Shown here: positions 1 through 8,826 of the stretch, one piece after another
Numbering within the stretch: position 1 is the first letter of the stretch
Layout of the letters: each line of letters starts with the position of its first letter
Assembly (NCBI GenBank): GCA_015067585.1
Contig: SVMC01000018.1
Coordinates: 1 to 34,006, forward strand
Direction of reading: 5' to 3'
Length of the DNA stretch: 34,006 bases
Origin: Oscillospiraceae bacterium
GTDB lineage: Bacteria > Bacillota > Clostridia > Oscillospirales > Oscillospiraceae
Notes under the pieces: model-generated
The model's input: only the letters and a program-made list of their open reading frames with translations
Databases searched by the model: none
Told to the model about the DNA's origin: nothing
Program-made: the position numbers and the translations under genes

Positions 1-133
1 TGCCGCCGGAGCGAGCCTTCTGACCCTTGTGGCCACGGCCTGCGGTCTTGCCGTTGCCGGTGCCGCAGCCACGACCCTTCCGCTTGCCGACCTTAGTAGA
101 GCCGTGAACGGGAGAGAGTTCGAATAATTCCAT
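1..133 (-). CDS. rplO: 50S ribosomal protein L15, N-terminal part (runs off window)
   Basis: Only the first 44 codons are inside the window; the gene continues past base 1. The N-terminus reads [12 protein letters not shown] and then a Gly/Arg/Lys-rich stretch containing [18 protein letters not shown], which is the characteristic L15 N-terminal segment that threads into 23S rRNA. A strong AAGGAGG lies six bases before the ATG and overlaps the end of rpmD. It is the last spc-operon gene visible; secY normally follows it. Confidence 0.96.
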   Translation of the reverse strand, partial: MELFELSPVHGSTKVGKRKGRGCGTGNGKTAGRGHKGQKARSGG

Positions 134-144
134 AGTATGCCTCC

Positions 145-321
145 TTATTCCACTTCAGTGACTTCCAGCAGATAGCCAATCTTGGCGATCTTGCCGCGAG
201 TCTGGGCGTTGTCCGGCTGGACGGTGACCTGGCCGATGCGGCGCAGGCCCAGAGACTGAGCAGTAGCGATGTGCTTCTGCAGACGGCCATTGAGGCTCTT
301 CACGAGTTTGATTTTCAGCAT
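145..321 (-). CDS. rpmD: 50S ribosomal protein L30
   Basis: This 58-residue protein starts [12 protein letters not shown] and ends YLLEVTEVE. It matches the small L30 family in length, in the LKIKLVKS opening strand and in the GLRRIGQ segment. It is a large-subunit protein that binds 23S rRNA. It lies between rpsE and rplO, as in other spc operons, with an AGGAGGACTC-type ribosome site before its ATG. Because it is under 60 codons it is easily skipped by length-filtered gene calling. Confidence 0.96.
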   Translation of the reverse strand: MLKIKLVKSLNGRLQKHIATAQSLGLRRIGQVTVQPDNAQTRGKIAKIGYLLEVTEVE

Positions 322-335
322 GATTTGAGTCCTCC

Positions 336-854
336 TTAGCCAGTGATCTCTTCGGGGCTCTTGCCTCTGATGCGAGCGATCTCGTTCACATCGCGGAGGG
401 ACATGAGGCCCTGCATGGTTGCCTTAACAACGTTCTGGGGGTTGTTGGAACGCAGGCACTTGGTACGGATGTTGGTGATACCAACTGCTTCCATGACAGC
501 ACGCACTGCGCCGCCGGCGATAACGCCGGTACCAACGGCTGCCGGCTTCATCAGGACAGTGCCTGCGCCGTAGATGCCGATGACTTCGTGGGGAATGGTG
601 GTGCCGGACAGGGTGATCTTAACCATGTTCTTCTTAGCATCCGCAATGCCCTTGAGGATGGCTTCGGAAACTTCCGCTGCCTTGCCCAGGCCGTAGCCTA
701 CGGTGCCCTTGCCGTCGCCGACAACAACCAGTGCGGAGAACTTCATAACGCGGCCGCCCTTGACGGTCTTGGAAACACGGTTCAGGTATACAACCTTTTC
801 AATGAATTCCGGAGCAGTGTTTTCTGCTGCACGATCTTTGTTATAGTAAGCCAT
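336..854 (-). CDS. rpsE: 30S ribosomal protein S5
   Basis: The 172-residue protein has the S5 double-stranded-RNA-binding-like N-domain (about 17-82, with [20 protein letters not shown]) and the C-terminal S5 fold ([20 protein letters not shown] around 104-124). It helps translational accuracy and mRNA unwinding on the small subunit. Length is normal for the family. It sits between rplR and rpmD in the usual spc order, with a GGGAGGAAGA ribosome site just upstream. Confidence 0.98.
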   Translation of the reverse strand: MAYYNKDRAAENTAPEFIEKVVYLNRVSKTVKGGRVMKFSALVVVGDGKGTVGYGLGKAAEVSEAILKGIADAKKNMVKITLSGTTIPHEVIGIYGAGTVLMKPAAVGTGVIAGGAVRAVMEAVGITNIRTKCLRSNNPQNVVKATMQGLMSLRDVNEIARIRGKSPEEITG

Positions 855-872
855 TGTATCTTCCTCCCTGCC

Positions 873-1232
873 TTAAAACTCGAGTCCGCCTTCGCGGGCA
901 CCCTCTGCGAGAGCTGCCACACGACCGTGGAAGATATAACCGCCGCGGTCGAAAACGACCGTCTTGATGCCCTTGTTCAGAGCGCGCTCTGCGACCATCT
1001 TGCCGACCTGCTTTGCAGCTTCGCAGTTGCCTGCGGCGCCTTCGAAAGCCTTGTCCAGGGTGGAAGCGGAAGCGATGGTAACGCCGTTGACATCATCGAT
1101 GACCTGGGCGTAAATGTTGGCATTGCTGCGGAATACGTTCAGGCGAGGTCTTTCGGGCGTGCCGGAGATCTTGCCGCGAACTCTGGTATGGCGCTTCAGG
1201 CGCTGGGCGTTCTTGTCAAATTTCTTAACCAT
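873..1232 (-). CDS. rplR: 50S ribosomal protein L18
   Basis: The 119-residue protein carries the L18 signature: basic N-terminus ([20 protein letters not shown]), [14 protein letters not shown], and the C-terminal [27 protein letters not shown]18 binds 5S rRNA and anchors it to the large subunit. Start and length fit the family. An AGGAGG lies before the ATG, and the gene follows rplF by 16 bases. Confidence 0.98.
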   Translation of the reverse strand: MVKKFDKNAQRLKRHTRVRGKISGTPERPRLNVFRSNANIYAQVIDDVNGVTIASASTLDKAFEGAAGNCEAAKQVGKMVAERALNKGIKTVVFDRGGYIFHGRVAALAEGAREGGLEF

Positions 1233-1248
1233 TTAGGCACACCTCCTA

Positions 1249-1794
1249 TTATTTCTTACCGCCGGCCTTGCCTTCTTTGCGGCGAATGACCTCGGTAGTA
1301 TACTTAATGCCCTTGCCCTTATAGGGTTCGGGGGGTCTCTTACCTCTGACCTCAGCAGCGAACTGGCCGACCTTCTGCTTGTCGGGGCCGCTGATGATGA
1401 TCTTGTTGGGAGTGGGAACTTCTACGGTGATGCCTTCGATCTCATCCATCTTGATGGGGTGAGAGTAGCCCAGGTTCATAACCAGGGTCTTGCCTTCCTT
1501 GGATGCACGGTAGCCAACGCCGTTGACTTCCAGTTCCTTGGAGAAGCCCTTATCGGTACCGTTGACCATGTTGGCCAGCAGGGTACGGGTCAGGCCGTGA
1601 AGGCTTCTATGGGCAGCGCAGTCGCTGGGGCGTTCCACAGTGATGATTGCGCCTTCCTGCTTAATGATCATTTCAGGGTTGAGCTGGTTGCTCAGGGTAC
1701 CCTTGGGGCCGGTGACGGTGACAGCGTTGCCAGCTGCGATTTCTACCTTAACGCCTGCAGGTACAGTGATGGGCATTTTGCCGATTCTAGACAT
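1249..1794 (-). CDS. rplF: 50S ribosomal protein L6
   Basis: The 181-residue protein begins [17 protein letters not shown] and contains two L6 repeat domains. The C-terminal motif [28 protein letters not shown] near 134-162 is diagnostic of the family. L6 binds 23S rRNA near the factor-binding site. Length is normal. It is preceded by rpsH with a 12-base gap, and a GGAGGTAAC ribosome site precedes the ATG. Confidence 0.98.
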   Translation of the reverse strand: MSRIGKMPITVPAGVKVEIAAGNAVTVTGPKGTLSNQLNPEMIIKQEGAIITVERPSDCAAHRSLHGLTRTLLANMVNGTDKGFSKELEVNGVGYRASKEGKTLVMNLGYSHPIKMDEIEGITVEVPTPNKIIISGPDKQKVGQFAAEVRGKRPPEPYKGKGIKYTTEVIRRKEGKAGGKK

Positions 1795-1806
1795 AATGTT
1801 ACCTCC

Positions 1807-2205
1807 TTACCAAACAAACGCCAGGACTTCGCCGCCGATGTGGAGCTTGCGGGCAGCCTTGTCGGTCATGACGCCACGGGACGTGGAAACGATAGCAATG
1901 CCGAGGCCCTTCAGAACGCGGGGCAGCTCGTCAGCGCCGGCGTAAACACGCAGGCCGGGCTTGGAAACGCGGCGAAGGCCGGTGATGACCTTTTCCTTGT
2001 TGCCAAGATACTTCAGGGTGATGTGGATGATGCCCTGGGTGCCGTTGTCTTCCACGGTGAAGGACTTGATGTAGCCTTCGTCGAGAAGAATCTGAGCAAT
2101 GGACTTCTTCAGATTGGAAGCGGGGACATCAACGGTGTCGTGCTTTGCAGAGTTTGCATTTCTGATTCTGGTCAGCATATCTGCAACGGGATCGGTGATT
2201 TGCAT
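1807..2205 (-). CDS. rpsH: 30S ribosomal protein S8
   Basis: The 132-residue protein begins [17 protein letters not shown] and ends with the typical [26 protein letters not shown]8 organises the central domain of 16S rRNA and in many bacteria represses the spc operon by binding its mRNA. The AAGGAGGATAAATCTC leader gives a good start. It is preceded by an unusually long 133-base gap holding two inverted repeats. Confidence 0.98.
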   Translation of the reverse strand: MQITDPVADMLTRIRNANSAKHDTVDVPASNLKKSIAQILLDEGYIKSFTVEDNGTQGIIHITLKYLGNKEKVITGLRRVSKPGLRVYAGADELPRVLKGLGIAIVSTSRGVMTDKAARKLHIGGEVLAFVW

Positions 2206-2338
2206 GAGATTTATCCTCCTTTATGAAGTTACGGAACAAAGTCCGTTAAGACGCCAGAGTATCAGAGGAATGTAAACCGCGAACCGATTCCATTTTCCTC
2301 TGACTTCTGATGCCTGTATTACAAAACAGTGATGCTTC
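2206..2338 (-). other. Structured gap between rpsN and rpsH
   Basis: This is one of the two long gaps inside the ribosomal gene run. It holds a perfect 9-bp inverted repeat (TCAGAGGAA at 2262-2270 with TTCCTCTGA at 2295-2303) and a smaller one (ACGGA 2231-2235 with TCCGT 2242-2246) directly before the rpsH ribosome site. Neither is followed by a U-run on the minus strand, so these do not look like terminators. A role in S8 autoregulation is possible but is only inference from position. Confidence 0.5.
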
Positions 2339-2524
2339 TTACCAGCTTGCCTTGCGGACGCCGGGGATCTGGCCCTTGTATGCCAGTTCGCGGAAGCAGA
2401 TACGGCAAATGCCGAAGTCACGCAGGTATGCGTGGGGTCTGCCGCAGATCTTGCAGCGATTGTAGCGGCGGCTGGAGAACTTGGCCTCCTTCTGCTGCTT
2501 CAGAATCATAGCTTTTCTTGCCAT
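2339..2524 (-). CDS. rpsN: 30S ribosomal protein S14, zinc-binding type
   Basis: The 61-residue protein has the short zinc form of S14: Cys24-x2-Cys27 and Cys40-x2-Cys43 around [11 protein letters not shown] chose the ATG giving [10 protein letters not shown] because GGGAGGATTGAAACT precedes it and 61 residues is the family length; an upstream in-frame ATG adds seven residues and has no ribosome site. It lies between rplE and rpsH as usual. The zinc form suggests no special zinc-sparing copy at this locus. Confidence 0.97.
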   Translation of the reverse strand: MARKAMILKQQKEAKFSSRRYNRCKICGRPHAYLRDFGICRICFRELAYKGQIPGVRKASW

Positions 2525-2541
2525 AGTTTCAATCCTCCCAA

Positions 2542-3081
2542 TCAAGCGTAGAACGGTGCGCCAACCAGCTTGAGAAGTTCCTTAGCTTCTTCGTCGGTCT
2601 GGGCGGTGGTGCAGATGCAAATATCCATACCACGGATCTTGTCAATCTTATCGTACTCAATTTCGGGGAAGATGAGCTGTTCCTTCAGGCCAAAGGCATA
2701 GTTGCCGCGGCCGTCGAAGGCGTTGGGGTTGATGCCGCGGAAGTCGCGAACACGGGGCAGAGCCACATTGAACACGCGATCCAGGAATTCCCACATCTTG
2801 TCGCCGCGGAGGGTGACCTTAACGCCAACGGTTTCGCCTTCACGAACCTTGAAGTTCGCAACGGACTTACGAGCCTTGGTGGTGATGGGCTTCTGGCCGG
2901 TGATGGTAGCGATTTCCTTGCAGATGGCTTCGATTTCCTTGGCGTTGTTCTTGCTTTCGCCGCAGCCGACATTGACGATAACCTTGTCGAGCTTGGGGAT
3001 CTGCATAACGCTCTTATACTGGAACTTCTGCATCAGAGCAGGAGCGATCTCAGCCTTGTACTTATCATTCAGTCTTGCCAT
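2542..3081 (-). CDS. rplE: 50S ribosomal protein L5
   Basis: The 179-residue protein has the L5 sequence throughout: [22 protein letters not shown], the central [23 protein letters not shown], and the C-terminal [19 protein letters not shown]5 binds 5S rRNA and contacts the P-site tRNA. Length is normal. It follows rplX by 17 bases with an AGGAGGAGC ribosome site. Confidence 0.98.
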   Translation of the reverse strand: MARLNDKYKAEIAPALMQKFQYKSVMQIPKLDKVIVNVGCGESKNNAKEIEAICKEIATITGQKPITTKARKSVANFKVREGETVGVKVTLRGDKMWEFLDRVFNVALPRVRDFRGINPNAFDGRGNYAFGLKEQLIFPEIEYDKIDKIRGMDICICTTAQTDEEAKELLKLVGAPFYA

Positions 3082-3098
3082 TATTTAAGCTCCTCCTC

Positions 3099-3428
3099 TC
3101 AGAACGTTGCGTTGCACTTGTCGTTCTTGCAAGCGCGAACATAAACGTCCTTATTCTTGCGGTCACTGTGGACCAGCTTGTGGCCAACGCGGGTGGGCTT
3201 GCCGCACTTGGGGCATACCAGCATAACCTTGTCAGCGCGAATGGGGATCTCCTTGCGGATGATGCCGCCGGCTTCGCCCTGCTTGCGGGGCTTGGTATGG
3301 CAGGTAGCAACGTTGACGCCTTCTACGATGACCTTGTTTTCCTTGGGCATTGCGCTAACAACCTTGCCCTTCTTGCCCTTGTCCTTGCCGGACAGAACAA
3401 TCACGGTATCATTCGTCTTAATCTTCAT
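3099..3428 (-). CDS. rplX: 50S ribosomal protein L24
   Basis: The 109-residue protein opens with the KOW motif (NDTVIVLSGKDKGKKGKV, 6-23), which starts large-subunit assembly on 23S rRNA. The C-terminal half carries Cys72-x2-Cys75 and Cys100-x4-Cys105, a possible zinc ribbon not found in the short L24 of enterobacteria and bacilli. It follows rplN by 15 bases. Confidence 0.97.
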   Translation of the reverse strand: MKIKTNDTVIVLSGKDKGKKGKVVSAMPKENKVIVEGVNVATCHTKPRKQGEAGGIIRKEIPIRADKVMLVCPKCGKPTRVGHKLVHSDRKNKDVYVRACKNDKCNATF

Positions 3429-3443
3429 AGTGCGTACCCCCTA

Positions 3444-3812
3444 TTAAACAGTTTCGGGAGCCAGGGAGCAGATCTTCACGAAGTCCTTATCGCGGAGCTC
3501 TCTTGCAACCGGTCCAAAAATACGGGTGCCCTTGGGGTTCTTGTCGTCCTTGATCAGAACTGCTGCGTTCTCGTCAAAGCGGACATAGGTGCCGTCAGCG
3601 CGGCGAACGCCCTTCTTGGTACGAACGATGACAGCCTTGATGACTTCGCCCTTCTTTGCAGTGCCGCCGGGAGCAGCCTTGCGGACGGAAGCCACGATCA
3701 CGTCGCCGATGTTGGCGAACTTGCGTCCGGAGCCGCCGAGGACTCGGATGCACTTGATTTCCTTAGCGCCGGTATTGTCGGCAACCTTCAGATAGCTTTC
3801 ACTTTGAATCAT
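3444..3812 (-). CDS. rplN: 50S ribosomal protein L14
   Basis: The 122-residue protein begins [19 protein letters not shown] and carries [27 protein letters not shown] and [20 protein letters not shown], both hallmarks of L14. It sits at the subunit interface and is the target of the silencing factor RsfS in bacteria. Length is exactly the family length. An AAGGAGG ribosome site precedes it, and rpsQ ends 15 bases upstream. Confidence 0.98.
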   Translation of the reverse strand: MIQSESYLKVADNTGAKEIKCIRVLGGSGRKFANIGDVIVASVRKAAPGGTAKKGEVIKAVIVRTKKGVRRADGTYVRFDENAAVLIKDDKNPKGTRIFGPVARELRDKDFVKICSLAPETV

Positions 3813-3827
3813 AGTTGTCCGACCTCC

Positions 3828-4091
3828 TTACTTCGCCTTTTCGATGATTTCTACGAGTCTCCATCTCTTGTCCTTGGACAGGGGACGGCACTCCATAACC
3901 TTAACGGTATCGCCGATGCCGCACTCGTTCTTTTCGTCGTGGGCCTTCAGCTTATAGGTTCTCTTGATGATCTTCTTATACAGCGGATGCTGCACGCTGT
4001 CTGCAACCGCGACCACGATGGTCTTGTCCATCTTATCGGAGACGACCTGACCAACTCTGGTTTTGCGGAAAGCTCTTGTAGTTTCACTCAT
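3828..4091 (-). CDS. rpsQ: 30S ribosomal protein S17
   Basis: The 87-residue OB-fold protein contains [16 protein letters not shown] and the [29 protein letters not shown] segment typical of S17. It binds 16S rRNA early in small-subunit assembly. A GGAGGAAACGTAA ribosome site precedes the ATG. It is placed between rpmC and rplN as in other bacteria. Confidence 0.98.
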   Translation of the reverse strand: MSETTRAFRKTRVGQVVSDKMDKTIVVAVADSVQHPLYKKIIKRTYKLKAHDEKNECGIGDTVKVMECRPLSKDKRWRLVEIIEKAK

Positions 4092-4104
4092 TTACGTTTC
4101 CTCC

Positions 4105-4299
4105 TCAGATTTCGGTCTTCTCACGAATGATCGTCTTGATGCGGGCAATGTCTTTCTTGACAACAGCGATCTTAACGGGGTTCTCGAGCTGGTTGGTAGC
4201 ATGCTGCATGCGCAGGAAGAACAGGTCCTTCTTCAGTGCTGCGACCTTAGCCTCCAGCTCCTCGGTGGTCATATTTCTAATTTCCTTTGCCTTCATCAT
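4105..4299 (-). CDS. rpmC: 50S ribosomal protein L29
   Basis: The 64-residue helical-hairpin protein reads [15 protein letters not shown] and ends [15 protein letters not shown]29 lies at the peptide exit tunnel and helps dock SRP and trigger factor. Two ATG codons are adjacent. The first (4299) forms an ATGA overlap with the rplP stop; the second gives the more usual MKAKEIR start, so the true end is 4299 or 4296. The overlap indicates coupled translation with rplP. Confidence 0.97.
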   Translation of the reverse strand: MMKAKEIRNMTTEELEAKVAALKKDLFFLRMQHATNQLENPVKIAVVKKDIARIKTIIREKTEI

Positions 4300-4727
4300 A
4301 CTTCACCACCATTCTCAATTGCTTCGCGCTTGATGATCTTGGTCTTGATGGGCAGCTTGTGCTGAGCCAGACGAAGAGCTTCTCTTGCGATGCTCTCTTC
4401 GACGCCGCCGATCTCGAACATGACCTTCTGTGCCTTAACGACTGCTACCCAATATTCGGGTGCGCCTTTACCGGAACCCATACGGGTACCCAGTGCCTTG
4501 GCGGAAACGGGCTTGTCGGGGAAAATCTTGATCCAGACCTTACCGCCACGCTTGGTGTGACGGGTCATGGCAACACGGGCTGCCTCGATCTGATTGCCGG
4601 TGATCCAGCCGGGCTCCACTGCCTGGATGCCCCATTCGCCGTAAGCAACCTTATTGCCGCGGGAAGCAGCGCCGGTCATACGGCCACGATGCACCTTGCG
4701 GTACTTAGCTCTTTTGGGCATTAACAT
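4296..4727 (-). CDS. rplP: 50S ribosomal protein L16
   Basis: The 143-residue protein starts [19 protein letters not shown], the classic L16 N-terminus, and contains [21 protein letters not shown] and [16 protein letters not shown]16 helps place tRNA at the A site. Its ATG shares one base with the rpsC stop (TAATG), and its stop overlaps rpmC by four bases, so the three genes are translationally coupled. Confidence 0.98.
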   Translation of the reverse strand: MLMPKRAKYRKVHRGRMTGAASRGNKVAYGEWGIQAVEPGWITGNQIEAARVAMTRHTKRGGKVWIKIFPDKPVSAKALGTRMGSGKGAPEYWVAVVKAQKVMFEIGGVEESIAREALRLAQHKLPIKTKIIKREAIENGGEV

Positions 4728-5518
4728 TAGCGGTTGCCTCCTTCCTGACGGTTGTAGGGACGACGCTCACCGTTGCGCTCGCCATTGAAGGGGCGGCGGT
4801 CACGGCGTTCGCCGTTACGACGGTCGCGGCGGTCACCACCACGGCGCTCGCGCTTTGCGGGAGGCTCGGGTGCTGCCTGGCGAAGAGTGGTGTTGAGCAC
4901 TTCGCCCTTATAGATCCATACCTTGCAGCCGATCTTGCCGTAGGTGGTATTGGCTTCTGCGAAGCCGTACTCGATGTCGGCGCGGATGGTCTGCAGAGGA
5001 ATGGTGCCTTCGTGATAGGATTCGCTGCGAGCGATTTCTGCGCCGCCCAGTCGGCCGCTGCAGGTGCACTTGATGCCCTTGGCACCCAGACGGGTGGCCT
5101 GCTGCATAGCCTTCTTCATTGCACGGCGGAAGGAAATACGCTTTTCGAGCTGAGCGGCAATGTTCTCTGCCACGAGCTGAGCGTTCAAGTCGGGGCTGCG
5201 GATCTCAACGATGTTGAGGTTCACGGACTTGCCGATCATCTTTTCGATCTCCTTGCGGAGAATTTCGATGTCTGCACCGCCCTTGCCGATAACGACGCCG
5301 GGACGGGCACAGTGAATGTTGACCTTAACCTTCGCATTGCTGCGTTCGATTTCTACCTTGGCGATGCCGGCGGAGTAGAGCTTGTTCTTGAGGTACTTAC
5401 GGACATTGTAATCCTCGACAACGAGTTCGCCCACCTTGTCTTCACGGGCATACCAACGAGAGTCCCAATCTTTGATCACGCCAACGCGCAATCCGTGGGG
5501 ATTAACTTTCTGACCCAT
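4727..5518 (-). CDS. rpsC: 30S ribosomal protein S3 with Arg-rich C-terminal tail
   Basis: The 263-residue protein has the S3 N-domain, a KH domain with the GKGG loop at 78-81, and the S3 C-domain through about residue 212. S3 lines the mRNA entry tunnel. The family is usually about 210-230 residues; here a tail from about 217 to 263 is rich in Arg, Gly, Glu and Asn, with NGER recurring three times (235-238, 245-248, 249-252). The tail is probably disordered and RNA-binding. Confidence 0.97.
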   Translation of the reverse strand: MGQKVNPHGLRVGVIKDWDSRWYAREDKVGELVVEDYNVRKYLKNKLYSAGIAKVEIERSNAKVKVNIHCARPGVVIGKGGADIEILRKEIEKMIGKSVNLNIVEIRSPDLNAQLVAENIAAQLEKRISFRRAMKKAMQQATRLGAKGIKCTCSGRLGGAEIARSESYHEGTIPLQTIRADIEYGFAEANTTYGKIGCKVWIYKGEVLNTTLRQAAPEPPAKRERRGGDRRDRRNGERRDRRPFNGERNGERRPYNRQEGGNR

Positions 5519-5531
5519 AGTAACCTCCTGC

Positions 5532-5867
5532 TTATGCCTTCTCGCTCACACCGATGGTGATGTGAGTGGTTCTCTTCAGAATCCGGTTGAATCTGCCCTG
5601 CGCTCTCGGCATGCCGCGCTTCAGCGTGGGGCCGGGGTTTGCGATCGCGGTGGAAACATAGAGCTTTTCCTTGTCCATGTTGTGGTTCACTTCTGCGTTC
5701 GCGATTGCACTGTTGAGGAGCTTACGCATAGGCTCGGAAGCTGCCTTCGGGGTGTTCATGATATAAGCCAGTGCGGACTGAACGTCCTTGCCGCGGATCA
5801 TGTCGCACTGGATCTTTACCTTGCGGGGGGACATGCGGAGATATTTCAGAGTTGCCTTTGCTTCCAT
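5532..5867 (-). CDS. rplV: 50S ribosomal protein L22
   Basis: The 111-residue protein begins [18 protein letters not shown] and ends [29 protein letters not shown]. The beta-hairpin carrying PRAQGR lines the nascent-peptide tunnel and is where macrolide-resistance changes occur in other species; nothing unusual is seen there. It lies between rpsS and rpsC with a GGAGG ribosome site. Confidence 0.98.
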   Translation of the reverse strand: MEAKATLKYLRMSPRKVKIQCDMIRGKDVQSALAYIMNTPKAASEPMRKLLNSAIANAEVNHNMDKEKLYVSTAIANPGPTLKRGMPRAQGRFNRILKRTTHITIGVSEKA

Positions 5868-5881
5868 TTCAGTCTTCCTCC

Positions 5882-6160
5882 TTACTTAGAGTTGGAGGTC
5901 TTGCTGCCGGAGTGACCTCTGAAAGTTCTGGTGGGAACGAATTCGCCCAGCTTGTGGCCGATCATATCCTCGGTAACGTATACGGGAACATGCTTGCGGC
6001 CGTCATGGACGGCGATGGTGTGACCCACGAAGGAGGGGAAAATGGTAGAGGCTCTGGACCAGGTCTTGAGAACCTTCTTTTCGCCGTTCTTGTTCAGCTC
6101 TTCCACTCTCTTGTAGAGCTCGGGAGCGATGAACGGGCCTTTTTTAATGCTTCTGCTCAT
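5882..6160 (-). CDS. rpsS: 30S ribosomal protein S19
   Basis: The 92-residue protein begins [22 protein letters not shown] and contains [29 protein letters not shown], the S19 signature. It sits in the small-subunit head and forms a complex with S13. Length is normal. A GGAGGAATAGAAC ribosome site gives a clear start. Confidence 0.98.
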   Translation of the reverse strand: MSRSIKKGPFIAPELYKRVEELNKNGEKKVLKTWSRASTIFPSFVGHTIAVHDGRKHVPVYVTEDMIGHKLGEFVPTRTFRGHSGSKTSNSK

Positions 6161-6173
6161 GTTCTATTCCTCC

Positions 6174-7016
6174 TTACTTAGAATTTCTGCGCTTGATGAT
6201 GAACTTGTTGGTGGGGTTCTTGGTCTTGCGCGTCTTCAGGCCGAGAGCAGGCTTGCCCCAGGGAGTGACCGGGCCGCTGCGGCCGATGGGAGCACGGCCT
6301 TCGCCGCCGCCGTGGGGATGGTCATTGGGGTTCATAACGGAGCCGCGGACGGTGGGACGGATGCCCATGTGACGCTTACGGCCGGCCTTACCAATGTGGA
6401 TATTGGCATGGTCGATATTACCAACCTGGCCGATGGTGGCCAGACAGTTCAGGCGGATATAGCGGAATTCGCCGGAAGGAAGTCTTACCTGGGCCAGGCC
6501 CTTGTCAGCTTCCTTAGCCATGAGCTGAGCTGCGACACCTGCGGAGCGGACGAGCTGAGCGCCGCGGCCGGGGTTGAGCTCAATGTTGTGGATAACGGTA
6601 CCAACGGGGATGTTCTCGATGGGCAGGCAGTTGCCGGGCTTGATGTCGGCATTGGCGGAGGAGATGATCTCGTCGCCGGCCTTCAGGCCAACGGGAGCGA
6701 GAATGTATCTCAGTTCGCCGTCTTCGTACTTGACCAGAGCGATGAACGCGCTGCGGTTGGGATCGTATTCCAGGCGCTGCACGGTGGCAGGCATATCAAA
6801 CTTGTTGCGCTTGAAGTCGATGATTCTGTACTTCTTGCGGTTTCCGCCGCCCTTGTGGCGAACGGTGATCTTGCCGTAGCTGTTGCGACCGGAGTGCTTC
6901 TTCTTGGTCTCAAGCAGGCTACGCTCGGGCTTTGCTTTCTTATCTACGCCGTCGAATGCGGAAACAGTCATGTTTCTTCTCGCCGGAGTATAAGGTCTGT
7001 AAGATTTAATTGCCAT
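6174..7016 (-). CDS. rplB: 50S ribosomal protein L2
   Basis: The 280-residue protein has the N-terminal L2 OB domain ([23 protein letters not shown], 48-70) and the SH3-like C-domain. The [14 protein letters not shown] loop (228-241) contains the conserved histidine near the peptidyl-transferase centre. L2 is needed for subunit joining. Length is normal, and it lies between rplW and rpsS. Confidence 0.98.
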   Translation of the reverse strand: MAIKSYRPYTPARRNMTVSAFDGVDKKAKPERSLLETKKKHSGRNSYGKITVRHKGGGNRKKYRIIDFKRNKFDMPATVQRLEYDPNRSAFIALVKYEDGELRYILAPVGLKAGDEIISSANADIKPGNCLPIENIPVGTVIHNIELNPGRGAQLVRSAGVAAQLMAKEADKGLAQVRLPSGEFRYIRLNCLATIGQVGNIDHANIHIGKAGRKRHMGIRPTVRGSVMNPNDHPHGGGEGRAPIGRSGPVTPWGKPALGLKTRKTKNPTNKFIIKRRNSK

Positions 7017-7039
7017 TTTGCGTTACTCCTTTTTTGAGA

Positions 7040-7336
7040 TTAGACCATGCCTTCGAAGAACTCGATGGTCTTGGAATCGGCGGTCAGCTTGACCATTGCC
7101 TTTTTCCAGCTTGCACGGCGGCCGGCAGGTGCTGCGCCCTGGCGCTTCATCTTGCCTTCCATACGGATGGTGTTGACCTTCTCGACCTTGACGCCGAAGA
7201 TTTCTTCCACAGCGCGCTTGATGTCGATCTTGGTTGCGTCGATGGCGACCTGGAAGACGTACTTCTTCTCTTCGGTGGCTTCCATGGACTGTTCGGTAAT
7301 GATGGGCTTCACGATTACATCGTATGCGTTCTTCAT
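7040..7336 (-). CDS. rplW: 50S ribosomal protein L23
   Basis: The 98-residue protein begins MKNAYDVIVKPIITEQSME and contains KKYVFQVAIDATKIDIKRAVEEIFGVKV followed by a loop, GKMKRQGAAPAGRRASWKKAMV. These are L23 features. It forms the docking site for trigger factor and SRP at the tunnel exit. Its ATG shares a base with the rplD stop, which indicates coupled translation. Confidence 0.98.
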   Translation of the reverse strand: MKNAYDVIVKPIITEQSMEATEEKKYVFQVAIDATKIDIKRAVEEIFGVKVEKVNTIRMEGKMKRQGAAPAGRRASWKKAMVKLTADSKTIEFFEGMV

Positions 7337-7956
7337 TATGCGAGCACCTCCTCGATCTTGGCAAGAGCAGCCTGCTCAACAACAAACTTCTTTGCGTTCA
7401 GGATGTCATAAACATTCATAACACCTGCGAATGCGACCAGGCAGCCGGGGATGTTGCGGGCGGACTTGACCACCAGCTCATCAGCTTCGGCAGTGACGAT
7501 CAGGGGCTTCTTCTCGGCGCCGATGGCCTTGAGGAAAGCAGCGAAAGCCTTGGTCTTGGGAGCTTCCATCTTGATGGAGTCGATGACAATGATGTCTTCG
7601 CTGGCAGCCTTGGCGCTCAGCACGGACTTCATAGCCAGGCGCTTCACCTTCTTGTTGAGGGTGTAGCTGTAGCTGCGGGGCTTGGGTGCGAACACGATAC
7701 CGCCGTGGTACCACTGGGGAGCGCGGATGCTGCCCTGACGAGCACGGCCGGTGCCCTTCTGTCTCCAGGGCTTGATGCCGCCGCCGGAAACTTCAGCGCG
7801 GGTCAGAGCGGACTGAGTGCCCTGACGGCAGTTGGCCAGGTGGTTCTTGACCACATCATGGACAACGGACTGGTTCGGCTCAATGCCGAAAATAGCTTCG
7901 GAAAGTTCAACCTCGCCGACCTGCTTGCCGGTCATATCGTATACGTTAGTCTTCAT
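7336..7956 (-). CDS. rplD: 50S ribosomal protein L4
   Basis: The 206-residue protein contains the L4 loop GGGIKPWRQKGTGRARQGSIRAPQW (about 58-82) that reaches into the exit tunnel. In E. coli L4 represses the S10 operon by binding its leader; whether that holds here is unknown. Start MKTNVYDMTGKQVGEVEL and length are normal. A short AAGGAGAGTTTAAACT leader precedes the ATG. Confidence 0.98.
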   Translation of the reverse strand: MKTNVYDMTGKQVGEVELSEAIFGIEPNQSVVHDVVKNHLANCRQGTQSALTRAEVSGGGIKPWRQKGTGRARQGSIRAPQWYHGGIVFAPKPRSYSYTLNKKVKRLAMKSVLSAKAASEDIIVIDSIKMEAPKTKAFAAFLKAIGAEKKPLIVTAEADELVVKSARNIPGCLVAFAGVMNVYDILNAKKFVVEQAALAKIEEVLA

Positions 7957-7975
7957 AGTTTAAACTCTCCTTTCC

Positions 7976-8701
7976 TTAGCGGTTTCTTGCGGAAGCCTTC
8001 TGCGGGTTCATACGTGCGGAAGCCTTCTGCGGGTTGACGCTGGTGCCGGCCTCGCCCTTAGCCACACGGATGGTCTTGACAGTGTTCTTCACATAGACAA
8101 GTCCGCCCTTGGGGCCGGGAATGGCGCCGCGAACAACGATCATATTGAGCTCTGCATCGACCTTGACGACGTCCAGGTTCTGTACAGTAACCTGCTCGAC
8201 GCCCATCTGGCCGGCGCCGATCTTACCCTTGAAGATACGGGAGGGATCGGAGCAGGAGCCCATGGAGCCTGCATGACGGTGGACGGGGCCGCCGCCGTGG
8301 CTGGTGGGAGTACGGCCTGCGCCGTGGCGCTTGATAACGCCCTGGTAGCCGTGGCCCTTGCTGATGCCGGTGACGTCTACATGATCGCCGGCTGCGAATG
8401 CGTCAGCCTTGATCACGTCGCCCACGTTCATCTCGTCGGCCTTTTCCAGCTTGAATTCCTTGAGGTGTCTCATGGCAGCAACTTCTGCCTTCTTGAGGTG
8501 TCCGAGTTCGGGCTTGGAGAGCTTGCTTTCCTTGACTTCTTCGTAGCCAAGCTGCACAGCACTGTAGCCGTCCTTCTCTGCGGTCTTCTTCTGAGTGACG
8601 ACGCAGGGACCCGCTTCGATAACAGTTACGGGAATGACCTTGCCGCTCTCATCGAAGATCTGGGTCATGCCCACTTTTTTGCCGATGATTGCTTTCTGCA
8701 T
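7976..8701 (-). CDS. rplC: 50S ribosomal protein L3 with duplicated C-terminal tail
   Basis: The 241-residue protein begins [20 protein letters not shown] and contains [28 protein letters not shown] (121-148), the loop that approaches the peptidyl-transferase centre. Usual length is about 210. The extra C-terminal part holds NPQKASAR twice (223-230 and 232-239), encoded by a 27-bp tandem repeat at about 7985-8035. The ribosome site is AAAAAAGGAGTAAAACAAAC. Confidence 0.98.
   Translation of the reverse strand: MQKAIIGKKVGMTQIFDESGKVIPVTVIEAGPCVVTQKKTAEKDGYSAVQLGYEEVKESKLSKPELGHLKKAEVAAMRHLKEFKLEKADEMNVGDVIKADAFAAGDHVDVTGISKGHGYQGVIKRHGAGRTPTSHGGGPVHRHAGSMGSCSDPSRIFKGKIGAGQMGVEQVTVQNLDVVKVDAELNMIVVRGAIPGPKGGLVYVKNTVKTIRVAKGEAGTSVNPQKASARMNPQKASARNR
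7982..8035 (-). repeat. 27-bp tandem repeat inside rplC 3' end
   Basis: Two copies of a 27-bp unit encode NPQKASAR plus one spacer residue at the L3 C-terminus. The first 21-24 bases of each unit are identical. It looks like a recent in-frame duplication that extended the tail without disturbing the L3 core. Confidence 0.85.
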
Positions 8702-8826
8702 GTTTGTTTTACTCCTTTTTTAGGTTATTGGTTGACAAACTTGGCCATTGGGGAACCATTGGTTTGTCAACATGACCCGTCCGTCCTGGTGACAGACTGT
8801 GGCGGGCAGCTGTAATATCGGGCAGA
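8702..8826 (-). other. rpsJ-rplC gap with two inverted repeats
   Basis: The gap contains a perfect 10-bp inverted repeat, GTTGACAAAC (8731-8740) with GTTTGTCAAC (8762-8771), around a 21-base loop. A second one, AGCTGTAAT (8808-8816) with ATTACAGCT (8826-8834), overlaps the rpsJ stop codon. On the minus strand neither is followed by a U-run, so they are not ordinary terminators. They could tune rpsJ against downstream expression or serve as processing sites; this is inference. Confidence 0.5.

Noticed and set aside
588-1289. Long plus-strand frame opposite rpsE and rplR
   Set aside because: It has no ribosome site, no recognisable sequence, and lies fully opposite highly conserved ribosomal genes. 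Codon bias of those genes keeps the antisense frame open.
3075-4130. 351-codon plus-strand frame opposite rplX, rplN and rpsQ
   Set aside because: Same explanation: antisense shadow over three well-identified genes.
6129-7037. 302-codon plus-strand frame opposite rplB
   Set aside because: Antisense shadow of L2; no start signal.
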